From positions 1 to 64,000 of the forward strand of contig DGVD01000020.1 of NCBI GenBank assembly GCA_002395835.1: a stretch of 64,000 nucleotides of DNA. Direction: 5' to 3'. The position numbers and the translations under genes are program-made. Below, piece after piece: positions 43,685 to 52,140 of this stretch. The stretch comes from Bacteroidales bacterium UBA4293 (lineage in GTDB: Bacteria; Bacteroidota; Bacteroidia; Bacteroidales; Bacteroidaceae). The notes beneath the pieces are model-generated. The model was not told the DNA's origin. It ran no database searches and saw only the letters and a list, made by a program, of their open reading frames with translations. How positions within the stretch are numbered: the first letter of the stretch is position 1; every line of letters begins with the position of its first letter.

Positions 43685-44371
43685 TTATAGATCTTTTAAA
43701 TTCAAAATATTATATGATATGTCTTTGTCGTAGACATCGGTTCCTTCTATTTCTTTCACCTTCTTTACCACACGAATGGTCAAGGGTAAGGCTATGATTT
43801 CATACAGTGTCTTTGCTACCACTTGAATCACCATCAACTTTATTACTTCATTAAAAGGCATAAGGCCAGCAAAAGCCAATGGGAAAAAGATAAGCGAATC
43901 GGCTCCTTCACCCACTAAAGTGGAGACAACGGCACGCCAGGAAAAATGTTTTCCCTCCATGGCCAACTTCATTTTGCTCATGACATAGGCATTCAGAAAT
44001 GAGCCTACCAGAAATGCCAAGAAACTAGCTATAGTCACACGGGGTGCCAGGCTAAACACGAAATTAAAATGAGGCTCATTGGCACTCCAGTATGAAGTGG
44101 CAGGAAGTGCCACAGCCAAAAGTCCCATAAGTGCCACAAAGAAGTTCATCATGAACCCCATCCATATTATCAGACGGGCTTTCTTAAAACCCCAGACTTC
44201 GGCTATACAGTCATTTATAATATAGGAAATGGGAAACACCAAGAAACCTGCAGTGAGGGAAACTGGTCCCAGTTGCACAACTTTTGTTTCCAGCATATTG
44301 GATGCCACCAGGCAAACACAAAAAAGTATCCCCATCAACATAAAGGATACAGAAACTTGTTTCTGATTCAT
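43685..44371 (-). CDS. Queuosine precursor transporter (YhhQ/QPTR family)
   Basis: A 228-residue inner membrane protein with about six helices, matching the YhhQ/DUF165 family that imports preQ0 and preQ1. Characteristic segments are LVASNMLETKVVQLG, LVFPISYIINDCIAEVWGFKKAR and VGEGADSLIFFPLAF. The adjacent queF and the riboswitch immediately upstream both support the queuosine assignment. Confidence 0.93.
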   Translation of the reverse strand: MNQKQVSVSFMLMGILFCVCLVASNMLETKVVQLGPVSLTAGFLVFPISYIINDCIAEVWGFKKARLIIWMGFMMNFFVALMGLLAVALPATSYWSANEPHFNFVFSLAPRVTIASFLAFLVGSFLNAYVMSKMKLAMEGKHFSWRAVVSTLVGEGADSLIFFPLAFAGLMPFNEVIKLMVIQVVAKTLYEIIALPLTIRVVKKVKEIEGTDVYDKDISYNILNLKDL

Positions 44372-44375
44372 AGTT

Positions 44376-44407
44376 CTTGTTTTTTACGTGGTGTTCAAGC
44401 ACACGGA
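44376..44407 (-). promoter_or_regulatory. preQ1-I riboswitch
   Basis: On the minus strand, stem CGUG (44402-44405) pairs with CACG (44387-44390). The loop contains CUUG (44396-44399) and ends ACACC, as in the class I aptamer, with the C that pairs with preQ1. The A-rich tail UAAAAAACAAG follows, and its CAAG (44376-44379) pairs with the loop CUUG to form the H-type pseudoknot. The tail ends 4 nt before the ATG, so the likely action is translational. The class I consensus is from memory of known examples. Confidence 0.85.
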
Positions 44408-44419
44408 TTAAATCGGCTG

Positions 44420-44451
44420 CAAAGGTAAGGGTATTTTCCGAATTGCACAAG
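44420..44451 (-). promoter_or_regulatory. Promoter of the transporter-queF unit
   Basis: TACCTTTG (44420-44427, minus) with CTTG (44448-44451) 20 nt upstream, one mismatch to TTTG. The transcript would begin a few nucleotides before the riboswitch. Confidence 0.6.
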
Positions 44452-44490
44452 AAAAACCGGCACAAGGGGGAAAAAACACCTTGTGCCGGC
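44452..44490 (-). terminator. Terminator of the FadL-type gene
   Basis: Arms GCCGGCACAAGG and CCTTGTGCCGG flank an A/T-rich loop, with a run of five T after the hairpin on the minus strand. It insulates the FadL-type gene from the downstream queuosine promoter. Confidence 0.85.
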
Positions 44491-44515
44491 TCTTATTCAA
44501 TTTCTAGTTGAGTCC

Positions 44516-45967
44516 TTAGAATGTAAAGTCTACACCAGCACCTACTACATAGTTGGTACGTGTGAAAGAGTTCTGTACTCCTTGAACAGCAGCAGTATTA
44601 TAATCACCATAATTAGTCTGGAAATAAGCCACGTTCAAAGCTATCTTGTCATTGAACTTATACTTGGCTCCCAAACCAAAGGTCCAAGAATTTACCACAA
44701 AGGAGATATCGTTCATATACTCATCGGAAAGACCATACTTGGTAATCTGGAAACCACCGCTCACGGTTAGCTTGTCTGTGGCATCATACTCTATTCCACC
44801 CAAATACTCATTGGTACCTCCCTTAAGCAAATCCTGCTTGTTGCCATATTTGGCAGATTGCTTGTCGTAGAAATAATGATAACCTGCATCTACACGCAGA
44901 TTAGGAAGTATGCTATACTCTGCACCTAATGTCAGAAGAGCCGGAGAATCTTCACGTACTGTAGTTCCATCCAGGAACTGGTTTGCAGCTTCCACGGCTA
45001 TGGCTTCGGTCAAGGTACTCTTGTTCTTCATTCCCATATGGGTTCTAAACTCATATTTGGCAGCAAAATTAAACTTTCCAGTCTTATAATCGATACCAAT
45101 GATAGGAGCAATACCAAAACCTGTCTGGTCTGACTGAAGGTTCACACCATTACGGTAAACTTCCAGCTTCTCAATCTGTGGCATGGCTGCCTCAAGAGCC
45201 CTATATTTAGCTACATTCTCTGGACCTATGGCATCCCCATACTTTTCATACATTTGTTTTAATTGGGCATAACTGGCATTTATACCATCCAGTAAATCTC
45301 CTAATGAAACCAATTTAGTCCCTTCATGTACCTGAATATTCTCTATCTTAGCCTTATAGCTTGCCGTTCCATAAAGGGCACGGAGTCCACCATAAACAGA
45401 AAGATTATCCGTTACCTTATAAGCTGCGCCCAAAGTAAAACCAAAATAGAACTGGTCACCTTGCAACATACTGGTCATATCATAACCTGTTACACCAAAC
45501 GGTTTCAAAGCATATGCAATCTGTGCCACAGCTCCTTCAAAAGAACCTAGTCCATCATCGAACTCACACTTACCTCCTCCACCGGAAACGGCAAATCCAA
45601 ACTGAAAAGACCATTTATCTGTATTATAGGCTGCCTGAATAGAAGGAATAAACGGAGCCCTAGCTTTACCTTCGAATGTTTTTGTAACAGCGCCATTATT
45701 ATTGACACCTAATGCAAACAATGGATTCGTTGTTGTAATGGTACGCGTCTGCCATGCACTCTGCCAGTTCAATGAAATATGGAAACCTGGGTCCAAAAAA
45801 GCCACACCGGCAGGGTTTGAATATACACCATCAATACCGATTGCACCGTCACGAGCCAGCATACGTAAAAAGGTTACACTCTGATTTGTGTTAGTAAGAA
45901 TACCACCTGCAAATGCTGAACTTGAGAAAGCAACCAAAAAGGCTGCTGTTAGTAAGAATTTCTTCAT
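44516..45967 (-). CDS. OmpP1/FadL-family outer membrane transporter
   Basis: A 483-residue beta-barrel protein. It has signal peptide MKKFLLTAAFLVAFSSSAFA, an N-terminal hatch region with SVTFLRMLARDGAIGIDGVYSNPAGVAFL (conserved NPA, as in FadL), and a C-terminal strand VVGAGVDFTF ending in Phe. FadL proteins carry hydrophobic compounds such as long-chain fatty acids across the outer membrane; the substrate here is unknown. The start is the ATG at 45967. The upstream -7 candidate is CATCTTTG, one mismatch from consensus. Confidence 0.9.
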   Translation of the reverse strand: MKKFLLTAAFLVAFSSSAFAGGILTNTNQSVTFLRMLARDGAIGIDGVYSNPAGVAFLDPGFHISLNWQSAWQTRTITTTNPLFALGVNNNGAVTKTFEGKARAPFIPSIQAAYNTDKWSFQFGFAVSGGGGKCEFDDGLGSFEGAVAQIAYALKPFGVTGYDMTSMLQGDQFYFGFTLGAAYKVTDNLSVYGGLRALYGTASYKAKIENIQVHEGTKLVSLGDLLDGINASYAQLKQMYEKYGDAIGPENVAKYRALEAAMPQIEKLEVYRNGVNLQSDQTGFGIAPIIGIDYKTGKFNFAAKYEFRTHMGMKNKSTLTEAIAVEAANQFLDGTTVREDSPALLTLGAEYSILPNLRVDAGYHYFYDKQSAKYGNKQDLLKGGTNEYLGGIEYDATDKLTVSGGFQITKYGLSDEYMNDISFVVNSWTFGLGAKYKFNDKIALNVAYFQTNYGDYNTAAVQGVQNSFTRTNYVVGAGVDFTF

Positions 45968-46153
45968 TTTGTCGTTTTTTTTATCCAAATCGTCTGCAAA
46001 GATGGGGATTATTTTTGACTTTTAAAGGATTTTTAAGCAATAATTCACTTTTCAACATCAAATTTAGGTAAATCCCTCCTGTTATACCTTATTATATGTT
46101 GCCCGAATGATAGAATTTTAAAGAAATTATTTTATTCGGCACAAAGTTTGTGT

Positions 46154-46161
46154 TATCTTTG
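46154..46161 (+). promoter_or_regulatory. -7 box of ffh-folD
   Basis: TATCTTTG, 26 nt before the ffh ATG at 46188. No -33 TTTG at the usual spacing. Confidence 0.55.
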
Positions 46162-46187
46162 CATCCAAATTTGAAAAAACTGTATTT

Positions 46188-47558
46188 ATGTTTGATAATC
46201 TAAGTGAAAGATTAGAGCGTTCCTTCAAAATTTTGAAGGGTGAAGGCAAAATTACCGAAATCAATGTAGCAGAGACATTGAAGGATGTGCGCAAGGCACT
46301 GCTCGATGCCGATGTGAACTATAAAGTGGCAAAATCATTCACTGACACTGTTAAGAAAAAGGCATTAGGTCAGAATGTACTGACTGCAGTAAAGCCTAGT
46401 CAGCTGATGGTGAAGATTGTTCACGATGAGTTGGCTCAGCTCATGGGTGGTGAGGCTGTAGAGCTGAACCTGAAAGGTACCATAGGAAATCCTTCTGTGG
46501 TCCTCATGGCTGGTTTGAACGGTGCTGGTAAGACTACCCTTTCTGGAAAGTTGGGACTTTTCCTGAAAAATAAGAAGAACCGGAAGCCTCTGTTGGTGGC
46601 TTGCGACGTTTATCGTCCTGCTGCAGTAGAGCAGTTGCGTGTCTTGGGTGAGCAGATTGGCATTCCAGTCTATATGAACCTGGAGAGCAAGGATCCTGTT
46701 AAAATTGCACAGGAAGGTATTCAGGAGGCTAGAGCCAAGGCATACGATACAGTCATCATAGATACCGCTGGTCGTCTGGCTGTAGATGAAGAACTCATGC
46801 GTGAGATTGCAGCCATAAAGGAGGCTACCCAACCAGATGAGACTTTGTTCGTAGTAGATGCCATGACCGGTCAGGATGCTGTGAACACGGCAAAAGAATT
46901 CAATGACCGTCTGGATTACGATGGTGTGGTTCTGACCAAGTTGGATGGTGACACCCGTGGTGGTGCTGCACTTTCTATCCGTACAGTGGTTGACAAGCCT
47001 ATCAAACTTGTGGGTACCGGTGAGAAGATGGAAGCACTGGATATTTTCCATCCAGAACGTATGGCCGACCGAATTTTAGGTATGGGAGATATTGTTTCTC
47101 TGGTGGAGAAAGCTCAGGAACAATACGATGAGGAAGAGGCTAAACGTCTGCAGAGAAAGATTCAGCGCAACCAGTTCGACTTCAATGATTTCATGAACCA
47201 GATTCAGCAAATCAAGAAAATGGGTAACTTGAAAGACTTGGCAGCTATGATTCCTGGTGTAGGTAAGGCCTTGAAGGACATTGATGTAGATGACAATGCT
47301 TTCAAGAGCATCGAAGCTATCATCCAGTCCATGACTCCAAAGGAGCGCACTAACCCAGAGATTCTGAATGGAAGCCGCAAAATGCGTATTGCCAAGGGAA
47401 GCGGTACTAATATCCAGGAAGTAAACCGGTTAATCAAGCAGTTCGACCAGACCCGCAAGATGATGAAGATGGTAACTGGCAGCGGAATGAAGAACATGAT
47501 GGGCCAAATGTCTAAAATGAAAGGTATGGGCATGCCAGGCATGCCAAAAATGAAATAA
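46188..47558 (+). CDS. ffh: Signal recognition particle protein Ffh
   Basis: A 456-residue SRP54 GTPase that targets membrane proteins to FtsY and the Sec translocon together with SRP RNA. N domain first, then G domain with GLNGAGKTTLSGKL near residue 110, DTAGRL, TKLDGDTRGG, and the Met-rich M domain ending in KMKGMGMPGMPKMK. Length is normal. folD follows after 5 nt. Confidence 0.97.
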   Translation: MFDNLSERLERSFKILKGEGKITEINVAETLKDVRKALLDADVNYKVAKSFTDTVKKKALGQNVLTAVKPSQLMVKIVHDELAQLMGGEAVELNLKGTIGNPSVVLMAGLNGAGKTTLSGKLGLFLKNKKNRKPLLVACDVYRPAAVEQLRVLGEQIGIPVYMNLESKDPVKIAQEGIQEARAKAYDTVIIDTAGRLAVDEELMREIAAIKEATQPDETLFVVDAMTGQDAVNTAKEFNDRLDYDGVVLTKLDGDTRGGAALSIRTVVDKPIKLVGTGEKMEALDIFHPERMADRILGMGDIVSLVEKAQEQYDEEEAKRLQRKIQRNQFDFNDFMNQIQQIKKMGNLKDLAAMIPGVGKALKDIDVDDNAFKSIEAIIQSMTPKERTNPEILNGSRKMRIAKGSGTNIQEVNRLIKQFDQTRKMMKMVTGSGMKNMMGQMSKMKGMGMPGMPKMK

Positions 47559-47563
47559 TAGGT

Positions 47564-48445
47564 ATGGAATTATTAGATGGTAAGGCAACGTCTGCAGCTA
47601 TCAAGAAAGAAATTGCAGCAGAAGTAGAAAAGATTGTAGCAGCGGGCGGAAAGCGCCCTCACTTGGCAGCTATCCTTGTAGGACACGATGGTGGCTCTGA
47701 AACCTACGTAGCCAATAAAGTAAAGTCGTGTGGAGAGTGCGGTTTCAAATCCACTCTTATCCGTTTTGAAAGCGATGTAACCGAAGAGGAACTGCTAGCT
47801 AAGGTTGATGAACTGAATCATGATGACGATGTGGATGGTTTCATCGTTCAGCTCCCACTTCCAGAGCATATCGATGCAGAAAAGGTTATCGAAGCCATAG
47901 ATTATCATAAAGATGTAGATGGTTTCCACCCTATCAACGTGGGACGTATGGGTATTGGCCTGCCATGTTTCGTGAGTGCCACCCCTAATGGAATTCTTGA
48001 GTTACTGAAGCATTACAACATAGAAACACAGGGTAAGAAATGCGTGGTTCTGGGCCGCAGCAATATCGTAGGCAAGCCTATGGCCATTCTCATGATGCAG
48101 AAGCACTATCCTGGCGATGCTACAGTGACCATCCTCCACAGCCATTCCAAGAATATAGCTGAAGAGTGCCGACAGGCCGACATTCTGATTGTGGCTATGG
48201 GCAAGCCTGGATATGTAAAGGCAGATATGGTAAAGCCTGGCGCAGTAGTTATCGATGTAGGCACCACACGTGTACCAGATGCCACTAAAAAGAGCGGTTT
48301 CCGCTTGAGTGGTGATGTACAGTTTGATGAAGTGGCTCCTAAATGTTCTTACATTAGCCCTGTTCCTGGAGGCGTGGGCCCTATGACCATTTGTTCTCTC
48401 ATGAAGAACACGCTCTCTGCAGCTAAAAAGGAGTTTTACAAGTAA
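47564..48445 (+). CDS. folD: Bifunctional methylenetetrahydrofolate dehydrogenase/cyclohydrolase
   Basis: A 293-residue enzyme of one-carbon metabolism that interconverts methylene- and formyl-tetrahydrofolate. Motifs seen are YVANKVKSCGECG with the catalytic Lys, DGFIVQLPLPEHID, VVLGRSNIVGKP (NADP loop), and SPVPGGVGPMTICSLMKNT. It is cotranscribed with ffh; no functional link between the two is known. Confidence 0.96.
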   Translation: MELLDGKATSAAIKKEIAAEVEKIVAAGGKRPHLAAILVGHDGGSETYVANKVKSCGECGFKSTLIRFESDVTEEELLAKVDELNHDDDVDGFIVQLPLPEHIDAEKVIEAIDYHKDVDGFHPINVGRMGIGLPCFVSATPNGILELLKHYNIETQGKKCVVLGRSNIVGKPMAILMMQKHYPGDATVTILHSHSKNIAEECRQADILIVAMGKPGYVKADMVKPGAVVIDVGTTRVPDATKKSGFRLSGDVQFDEVAPKCSYISPVPGGVGPMTICSLMKNTLSAAKKEFYK

Positions 48446-48460
48446 AAAAGTGTTCAAAGT

Positions 48461-48491
48461 TTTGGCAGATTCAAAATTTGTCGTATCTTTG
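48461..48491 (+). promoter_or_regulatory. Promoter of tRNA-His
   Basis: TTTG (48461-48464), a 19-nt spacer and TATCTTTG (48484-48491). Full consensus, about 30 nt before the tRNA. Confidence 0.78.
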
Positions 48492-48522
48492 CACCGCTTT
48501 TGAGAATAAAGCCAACATGATG

Positions 48523-48596
48523 GTGGGTATAGTTCAGTTGGTTAGAGCGTCAGATTGTGGTTCTGAATGTCGTCGGTTCGAGTCCGACTATCCACC
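48523..48596 (+). tRNA. tRNA-His (GTG)
   Basis: The cloverleaf folds with a 7-bp acceptor stem containing one G-U, D-stem GTTC/GAGC, anticodon loop TTGTGGT with anticodon GTG at 48557-48559, and T-stem GTCGG/CCGAC around TTCGAGT. The G at 48522 pairs with C 48596, matching the extra G-1 of tRNA-His. The 3' CCA is not encoded. Confidence 0.95.
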
Positions 48597-48604
48597 CACA
48601 AGAA

Positions 48605-48643
48605 AAAATCCTGTTAATTGAAAAATTAGCAGGATTTTCTTTT
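48605..48643 (+). terminator. Terminator of tRNA-His
   Basis: Arms AAAATCCTGTTAATT and AATTAGCAGGATTTT pair with one mismatch around a 4-nt loop, followed by CTTTTTC. Confidence 0.85.
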
Positions 48644-48670
48644 TCTATTATCTTTCGTAAAATGCTCTAT

Positions 48671-48745
48671 AATCTTAAGGCACTAAGATTAGTAATCTTA
48701 AGGGCTGAAGATTAGTAATCTTAGGGGCTGAGGATTACTAATCTT
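48671..48745 (+). repeat. 23-bp tandem repeat, about 3.3 copies
   Basis: Three head-to-tail 23-bp units begin at 48671, 48694 and 48717, each starting AATCTTA; a partial AATCTT follows at 48740. Junctions form the palindrome AAGATTAGTAATCTT, twice nearly perfect and once degenerate. It sits between the tRNA-His terminator and the end of the convergent TPR-like gene. Confidence 0.8.
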
Positions 48746-48787
48746 CCAGAAGACACATAATATTCTTAAAAAGAGAACACGGTATTG

Positions 48788-50563
48788 TTATTCTGCTTTC
48801 TTAGGCTCTAGCTGTTTTTGCTTCAATTGCTGAATATAAGCCAGCTCACCAAGTGCATAATCTGAGTTCATGGGTTCCTTGAGAAGTTCTTGGCAGAGTT
48901 TCTCCGCATCATCCAGTCTCCCCACTTCCACTAGCACATAAACCTTTCTTCTTCGCAGGAAATCACGGAACAACTTAAAGTCGTGATCTAGTTCATGCGG
49001 TCCGGATTCCTCATCCTCTTCCTCGTAGGCCTGTTGCTCTGCCGTTTCCTGAGCCTGCAGACTATCCAGCAGCCCATTGATAACATATATGGCACGAAAA
49101 TCTCCTGAATTTACCAGACAGTTCACATATTCTGTAGTTTCTACATACCGGTGGAACTGGAATACGATATCCAAATAAAAATGGGCTTTCTTATATAGTT
49201 CCAATTCATTGTAGCAGAAACCTATCAGGAAACAGACATGATAAAACTTATCCAGCATACCCTTGTCAAGCTTTTGGAAATGGTCATTCAGTTCCTGATA
49301 AATATATTCCAGATGTTTCAGCGCCTCATAGAACCGCTTTTCTCCAAAATACTTCTTTCCCCAGTAAAACTCTATGGCCAGGTTCGGTTCATCCACATCG
49401 CAGATAATCCGTTGTTCCAGGGTCATATCATTAAAGTTCTTCGCTTTCAGCTTTTCCTGGGCATCCTCCCACATATACTTGAACTCAGCCTGGTGGTTTG
49501 CCTCTTCCGTCTTGTCATAGGCCACCACAAAGGAATAAGCCTCTAGCCCCATTCCTTTCTGCTTGTGGGCATTCATCTGGACTCCCGGGCACATCACATT
49601 GATGCGGAAATAGATGGAAGACTCTGATTCCACCTTAGCAGAAACTTGAATGGTGAGCGATTCATTCTGGCCTTTCAGAATGAAAGTAGCCTCATCACAC
49701 TTCAACTTCACATCAGCGCCCTCACCTTCCAAAAGTGGAGCCAGAAGAGAATAATTCTTAATCTGTTCCGTTCCATCCAGAATAAGGAGGCTGTCGGTCA
49801 CTACCTTCATTTCTATGAATGATTCAAGCTGCTCCGTATCATAGAATTCCCCGATAACTTGTCCCACAGTAATAGGATTATCAGCTTTAGCTCTGGTGCT
49901 CATGTTTAGATGCTGGTGAATCAGTTCCTGCTCATTCAGCAAGTAAAGCAGTCTTCTATTCTGCACATTCTCTGCTTCCAAATCTATAGGCCGTTTCTTA
50001 TCCTCATCTTTCAGTTTTGTCTCAAGCTGAGCCACAAAATCACGCTGTAGGTTGAAGTGGCTATCCAGTATGGCTTTGAATACTTTATACCCATAGTTCG
50101 CATCCTCTGGAATGTTTAAGCCTGTGAAGATATGCATAATAATCCGGTGCTTCCCCTCATCATAAGTATACAGGAACCTGGAGAAACGGACACGGAAATT
50201 CATCTCATTGCAGTGAGTGCGAACCAAATTCAGGTATTCAGCCTCTACATCGTAAATAAAGGGAAACTCTATGCTTATGCCTTCATTATATTTTGATGCA
50301 TCTATACGAAAATGTCCTCCTTGATAATCGAAGATGACGTAAAGAGAGTGTTCCCGCTCTTCCGTCTTATATTCACAGTTCAGGCGCTTCAGCAAGCTGA
50401 GTACAGAGACTGAAGCCGGTACCTTCTCTGCTTCCTGACTTACCGGTTCTATCTCAGTAACAGGCTGGTCCACACCAGCTTCCTGCTGCACATCCTTCTG
50501 AGCTTTTGGTTCTTCCTGAGTATTCTTATTGAATCTTAATTTTTCAAATATGTTCATATTCAT
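48788..50563 (-). CDS. TPR-like cytoplasmic protein of unknown function
   Basis: A 591-residue protein without signal peptide. The N terminus (about 1-50) is acidic and Gln-rich. Residues about 50-160 contain an alpha/beta segment (FDYQGGHFRIDASKYN) slightly like YbjN folds. The C-terminal 200 residues are helical with TPR-like repeats (FYEALKHLEYIYQEL, LYKKAHFYLDIVFQF, LDDAEKLCQELLKEP). No enzymatic motif is visible. It may scaffold a protein complex. Promoter box at 50620-50627. Confidence 0.72.
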   Translation of the reverse strand: MNMNIFEKLRFNKNTQEEPKAQKDVQQEAGVDQPVTEIEPVSQEAEKVPASVSVLSLLKRLNCEYKTEEREHSLYVIFDYQGGHFRIDASKYNEGISIEFPFIYDVEAEYLNLVRTHCNEMNFRVRFSRFLYTYDEGKHRIIMHIFTGLNIPEDANYGYKVFKAILDSHFNLQRDFVAQLETKLKDEDKKRPIDLEAENVQNRRLLYLLNEQELIHQHLNMSTRAKADNPITVGQVIGEFYDTEQLESFIEMKVVTDSLLILDGTEQIKNYSLLAPLLEGEGADVKLKCDEATFILKGQNESLTIQVSAKVESESSIYFRINVMCPGVQMNAHKQKGMGLEAYSFVVAYDKTEEANHQAEFKYMWEDAQEKLKAKNFNDMTLEQRIICDVDEPNLAIEFYWGKKYFGEKRFYEALKHLEYIYQELNDHFQKLDKGMLDKFYHVCFLIGFCYNELELYKKAHFYLDIVFQFHRYVETTEYVNCLVNSGDFRAIYVINGLLDSLQAQETAEQQAYEEEDEESGPHELDHDFKLFRDFLRRRKVYVLVEVGRLDDAEKLCQELLKEPMNSDYALGELAYIQQLKQKQLEPKKAE

Positions 50564-50619
50564 CCTTATTTCTGTTTAACTTACACAAACTGTGCCATAG
50601 AAATAGAAGTGACAGTTTG

Positions 50620-50627
50620 CAAAGATA
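50620..50627 (-). promoter_or_regulatory. -7 box of the TPR-like gene
   Basis: TATCTTTG on the minus strand, 56 nt before the ATG at 50563. Confidence 0.45.
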
Positions 50628-50672
50628 AGAAATTGTGGATAAAAAGGAAAAATAAAAAGAAAGGAAGATAAA

Positions 50673-50704
50673 TCTTGGCTTTATCCAAGGAATGTTGTAA
50701 ATTT
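50673..50704 (+). promoter_or_regulatory. Promoter of the 211-residue unknown gene
   Basis: CTTG (50673-50676), a 20-nt spacer and TAAATTTG (50697-50704). Confidence 0.55.
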
Positions 50705-50747
50705 GCACGGTATTTTATATTTTAGGAAAAATAAATTCGAATTATAA

Positions 50748-51383
50748 ATGGGATTCTTTAGTAAATTATTCGGCAAGAAGGAAGAGCCTGTAACACGCGT
50801 AGGCGGCATGGAAGATTTCATGAGCCTCATCAGTGTGTACTACCAGTGCATCATTGCTTCTCAGGTAGGTGTGACTAACCTAGCCATCTTGCCCGATTTG
50901 CGCAAGTTCAAACAAACCCTCAAGATACCTACTGTAAACAATAAACTAGGTTTAGGAGAAAAGAACAAGTGCAAGAAAATGCTGCAGGATATTTATGGAC
51001 TGAAAGATGACTTCTTTAAAGAAATCGACAGTAGCGTAAAGAAGAACTGCCGCAATGTAAATGATATTAAACAATATTTTGGCGTATTCCAGGCATTCAG
51101 CCAGGAACTTATGATGCTGATGGGAAACCTGATGCAGTGGAAGTTCCGTCTGCCTAGCATCTTTAAGAAACAGCTTTACACCATGACCATGAAGACCGTG
51201 AGTGAAATCATGACCAGCAACAACTGGAAAGACGCAGGTGTAGCTAAGAGTGTGAACAACGTAAGAAGATGTCAGGCTTATCTAGGTTTCAGCCAAAACT
51301 GGATTACGGAATACGTTTACAACATCGTTATGCTGGCTAAAAAAGAGCCTCAGCAGGCCGACGATGACTTGAGCTTAAAATAA
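50748..51383 (+). CDS. Conserved-looking cytoplasmic protein of unknown function
   Basis: A 211-residue, mostly helical, basic protein starting MGFFSKLFGKKEEP, a pattern often seen in soluble proteins with an amphipathic N terminus. No signal peptide, membrane segment or known motif. Helical segments such as VFQAFSQELMMLMGNLMQWKF and TMKTVSEIMTSNNWKD dominate. It has its own promoter and precedes the zapA unit, which also has its own. Confidence 0.7.
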   Translation: MGFFSKLFGKKEEPVTRVGGMEDFMSLISVYYQCIIASQVGVTNLAILPDLRKFKQTLKIPTVNNKLGLGEKNKCKKMLQDIYGLKDDFFKEIDSSVKKNCRNVNDIKQYFGVFQAFSQELMMLMGNLMQWKFRLPSIFKKQLYTMTMKTVSEIMTSNNWKDAGVAKSVNNVRRCQAYLGFSQNWITEYVYNIVMLAKKEPQQADDDLSLK

Positions 51384-51393
51384 GCCCTTAAAA

Positions 51394-51425
51394 TTTGGCC
51401 AATTAGCAGCAAATCATTATATTTG
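51394..51425 (+). promoter_or_regulatory. Promoter of the coiled-coil/zapA unit
   Basis: TTTG (51394-51397), a 20-nt spacer and TATATTTG (51418-51425), 19 nt before the ATG at 51445. Confidence 0.75.
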
Positions 51426-51444
51426 CCCCTAGTTTGAATTGTTT

Positions 51445-51738
51445 ATGACACAAGAAGAAACCAAGAAACTGCAGGTATTTGAGGCCCATTTCCGCATGCT
51501 GATGGAAAAATTCGTTCAGCTGAAAGCGGAAAATGCAGAGCTCTATGATATGGTGGATCAGAAAGATGCCGCCCTGAAAGAACTGCAGCAGAAACACGAG
51601 GAACTTCAGAAACAGTATGACAATTTGAAACTGGCCAAGATAATCTCTGTAAGCGATTCCGATTTGGATAACGCCAAAAAGAGATTAGCCAAACTGGTGC
51701 GTGATGTGGACAAATGCATCGCTTTACTGAATACATAA
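51445..51738 (+). CDS. Short coiled-coil protein upstream of zapA (ZapB-like)
   Basis: A 97-residue protein that is almost one continuous coiled coil (FVQLKAENAELYDMVDQKDAA, LKELQQKHEELQKQYDNLKL), with a short C-terminal helix (RLAKLVRDVDKCIALL). No sequence motif of E. coli ZapB can be proven, but size, coil content and position directly before zapA suggest a division partner. The ATG at 51445 is chosen over the TTG at 51439. Confidence 0.78.
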   Translation: MTQEETKKLQVFEAHFRMLMEKFVQLKAENAELYDMVDQKDAALKELQQKHEELQKQYDNLKLAKIISVSDSDLDNAKKRLAKLVRDVDKCIALLNT

Positions 51739-51760
51739 ATCGTAAAACGTGCAAATGAAC

Positions 51761-52048
51761 ATGGCAGACGAAAAATTTAACATAACACTTAGAGTTGCAG
51801 GCGAAAATTTCACGCTCACTATCCGTAGGTCTGATGAGCAGATTTATCGTGACGCAGCTAAGTTGATCGACGAAAAACTAAATCTTTATAGAAGCCGCTA
51901 TGGAGAAAATGTTGCCGACAAGCAACTGAGAATGGTGGCTTTGACCATTGCTGTAAACCTGAAGAGAAACGAGCATATAGCCGACTCTACCCCTATCTTC
52001 GAACGTTTGGAGCTACTAGATAAAGATGTAGTGGACTTGTTGAAATAA
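51761..52048 (+). CDS. zapA: Cell division protein ZapA
   Basis: A 95-residue protein that promotes FtsZ filament bundling at the Z ring. The N-terminal globular part contains KFNITLRVAGENFTLTIRRSDEQIYRDAAKLID and the C-terminal helix has VALTIAVNLKRNEH. These are typical of the family. ATGs at 51755 and 51761 are both possible starts; a GTG at 51749 is less likely. It is 22 nt after the coiled-coil gene. Confidence 0.88.
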   Translation: MADEKFNITLRVAGENFTLTIRRSDEQIYRDAAKLIDEKLNLYRSRYGENVADKQLRMVALTIAVNLKRNEHIADSTPIFERLELLDKDVVDLLK

Positions 52049-52070
52049 TAAATTTTGAGAATTTGATTTC

Positions 52071-52118
52071 GCACCGGTTAAGATGTTCATAACGAATGTC
52101 TTAGTTCGGTGCTTTTTT
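52071..52118 (+). terminator. Terminator after zapA
   Basis: Outer arms GCACCG (52071-52076) and CGGTGC (52107-52112) and an inner AAGAT/GTCTT stem, followed by six T. Confidence 0.75.
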
Positions 52119-52140
52119 ATATTTTTATAACGTAATATAA

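Noticed and set aside
48671..48745. CRISPR array
   Set aside because: Units are directly adjacent with no unique spacers and only three copies; no cas genes.
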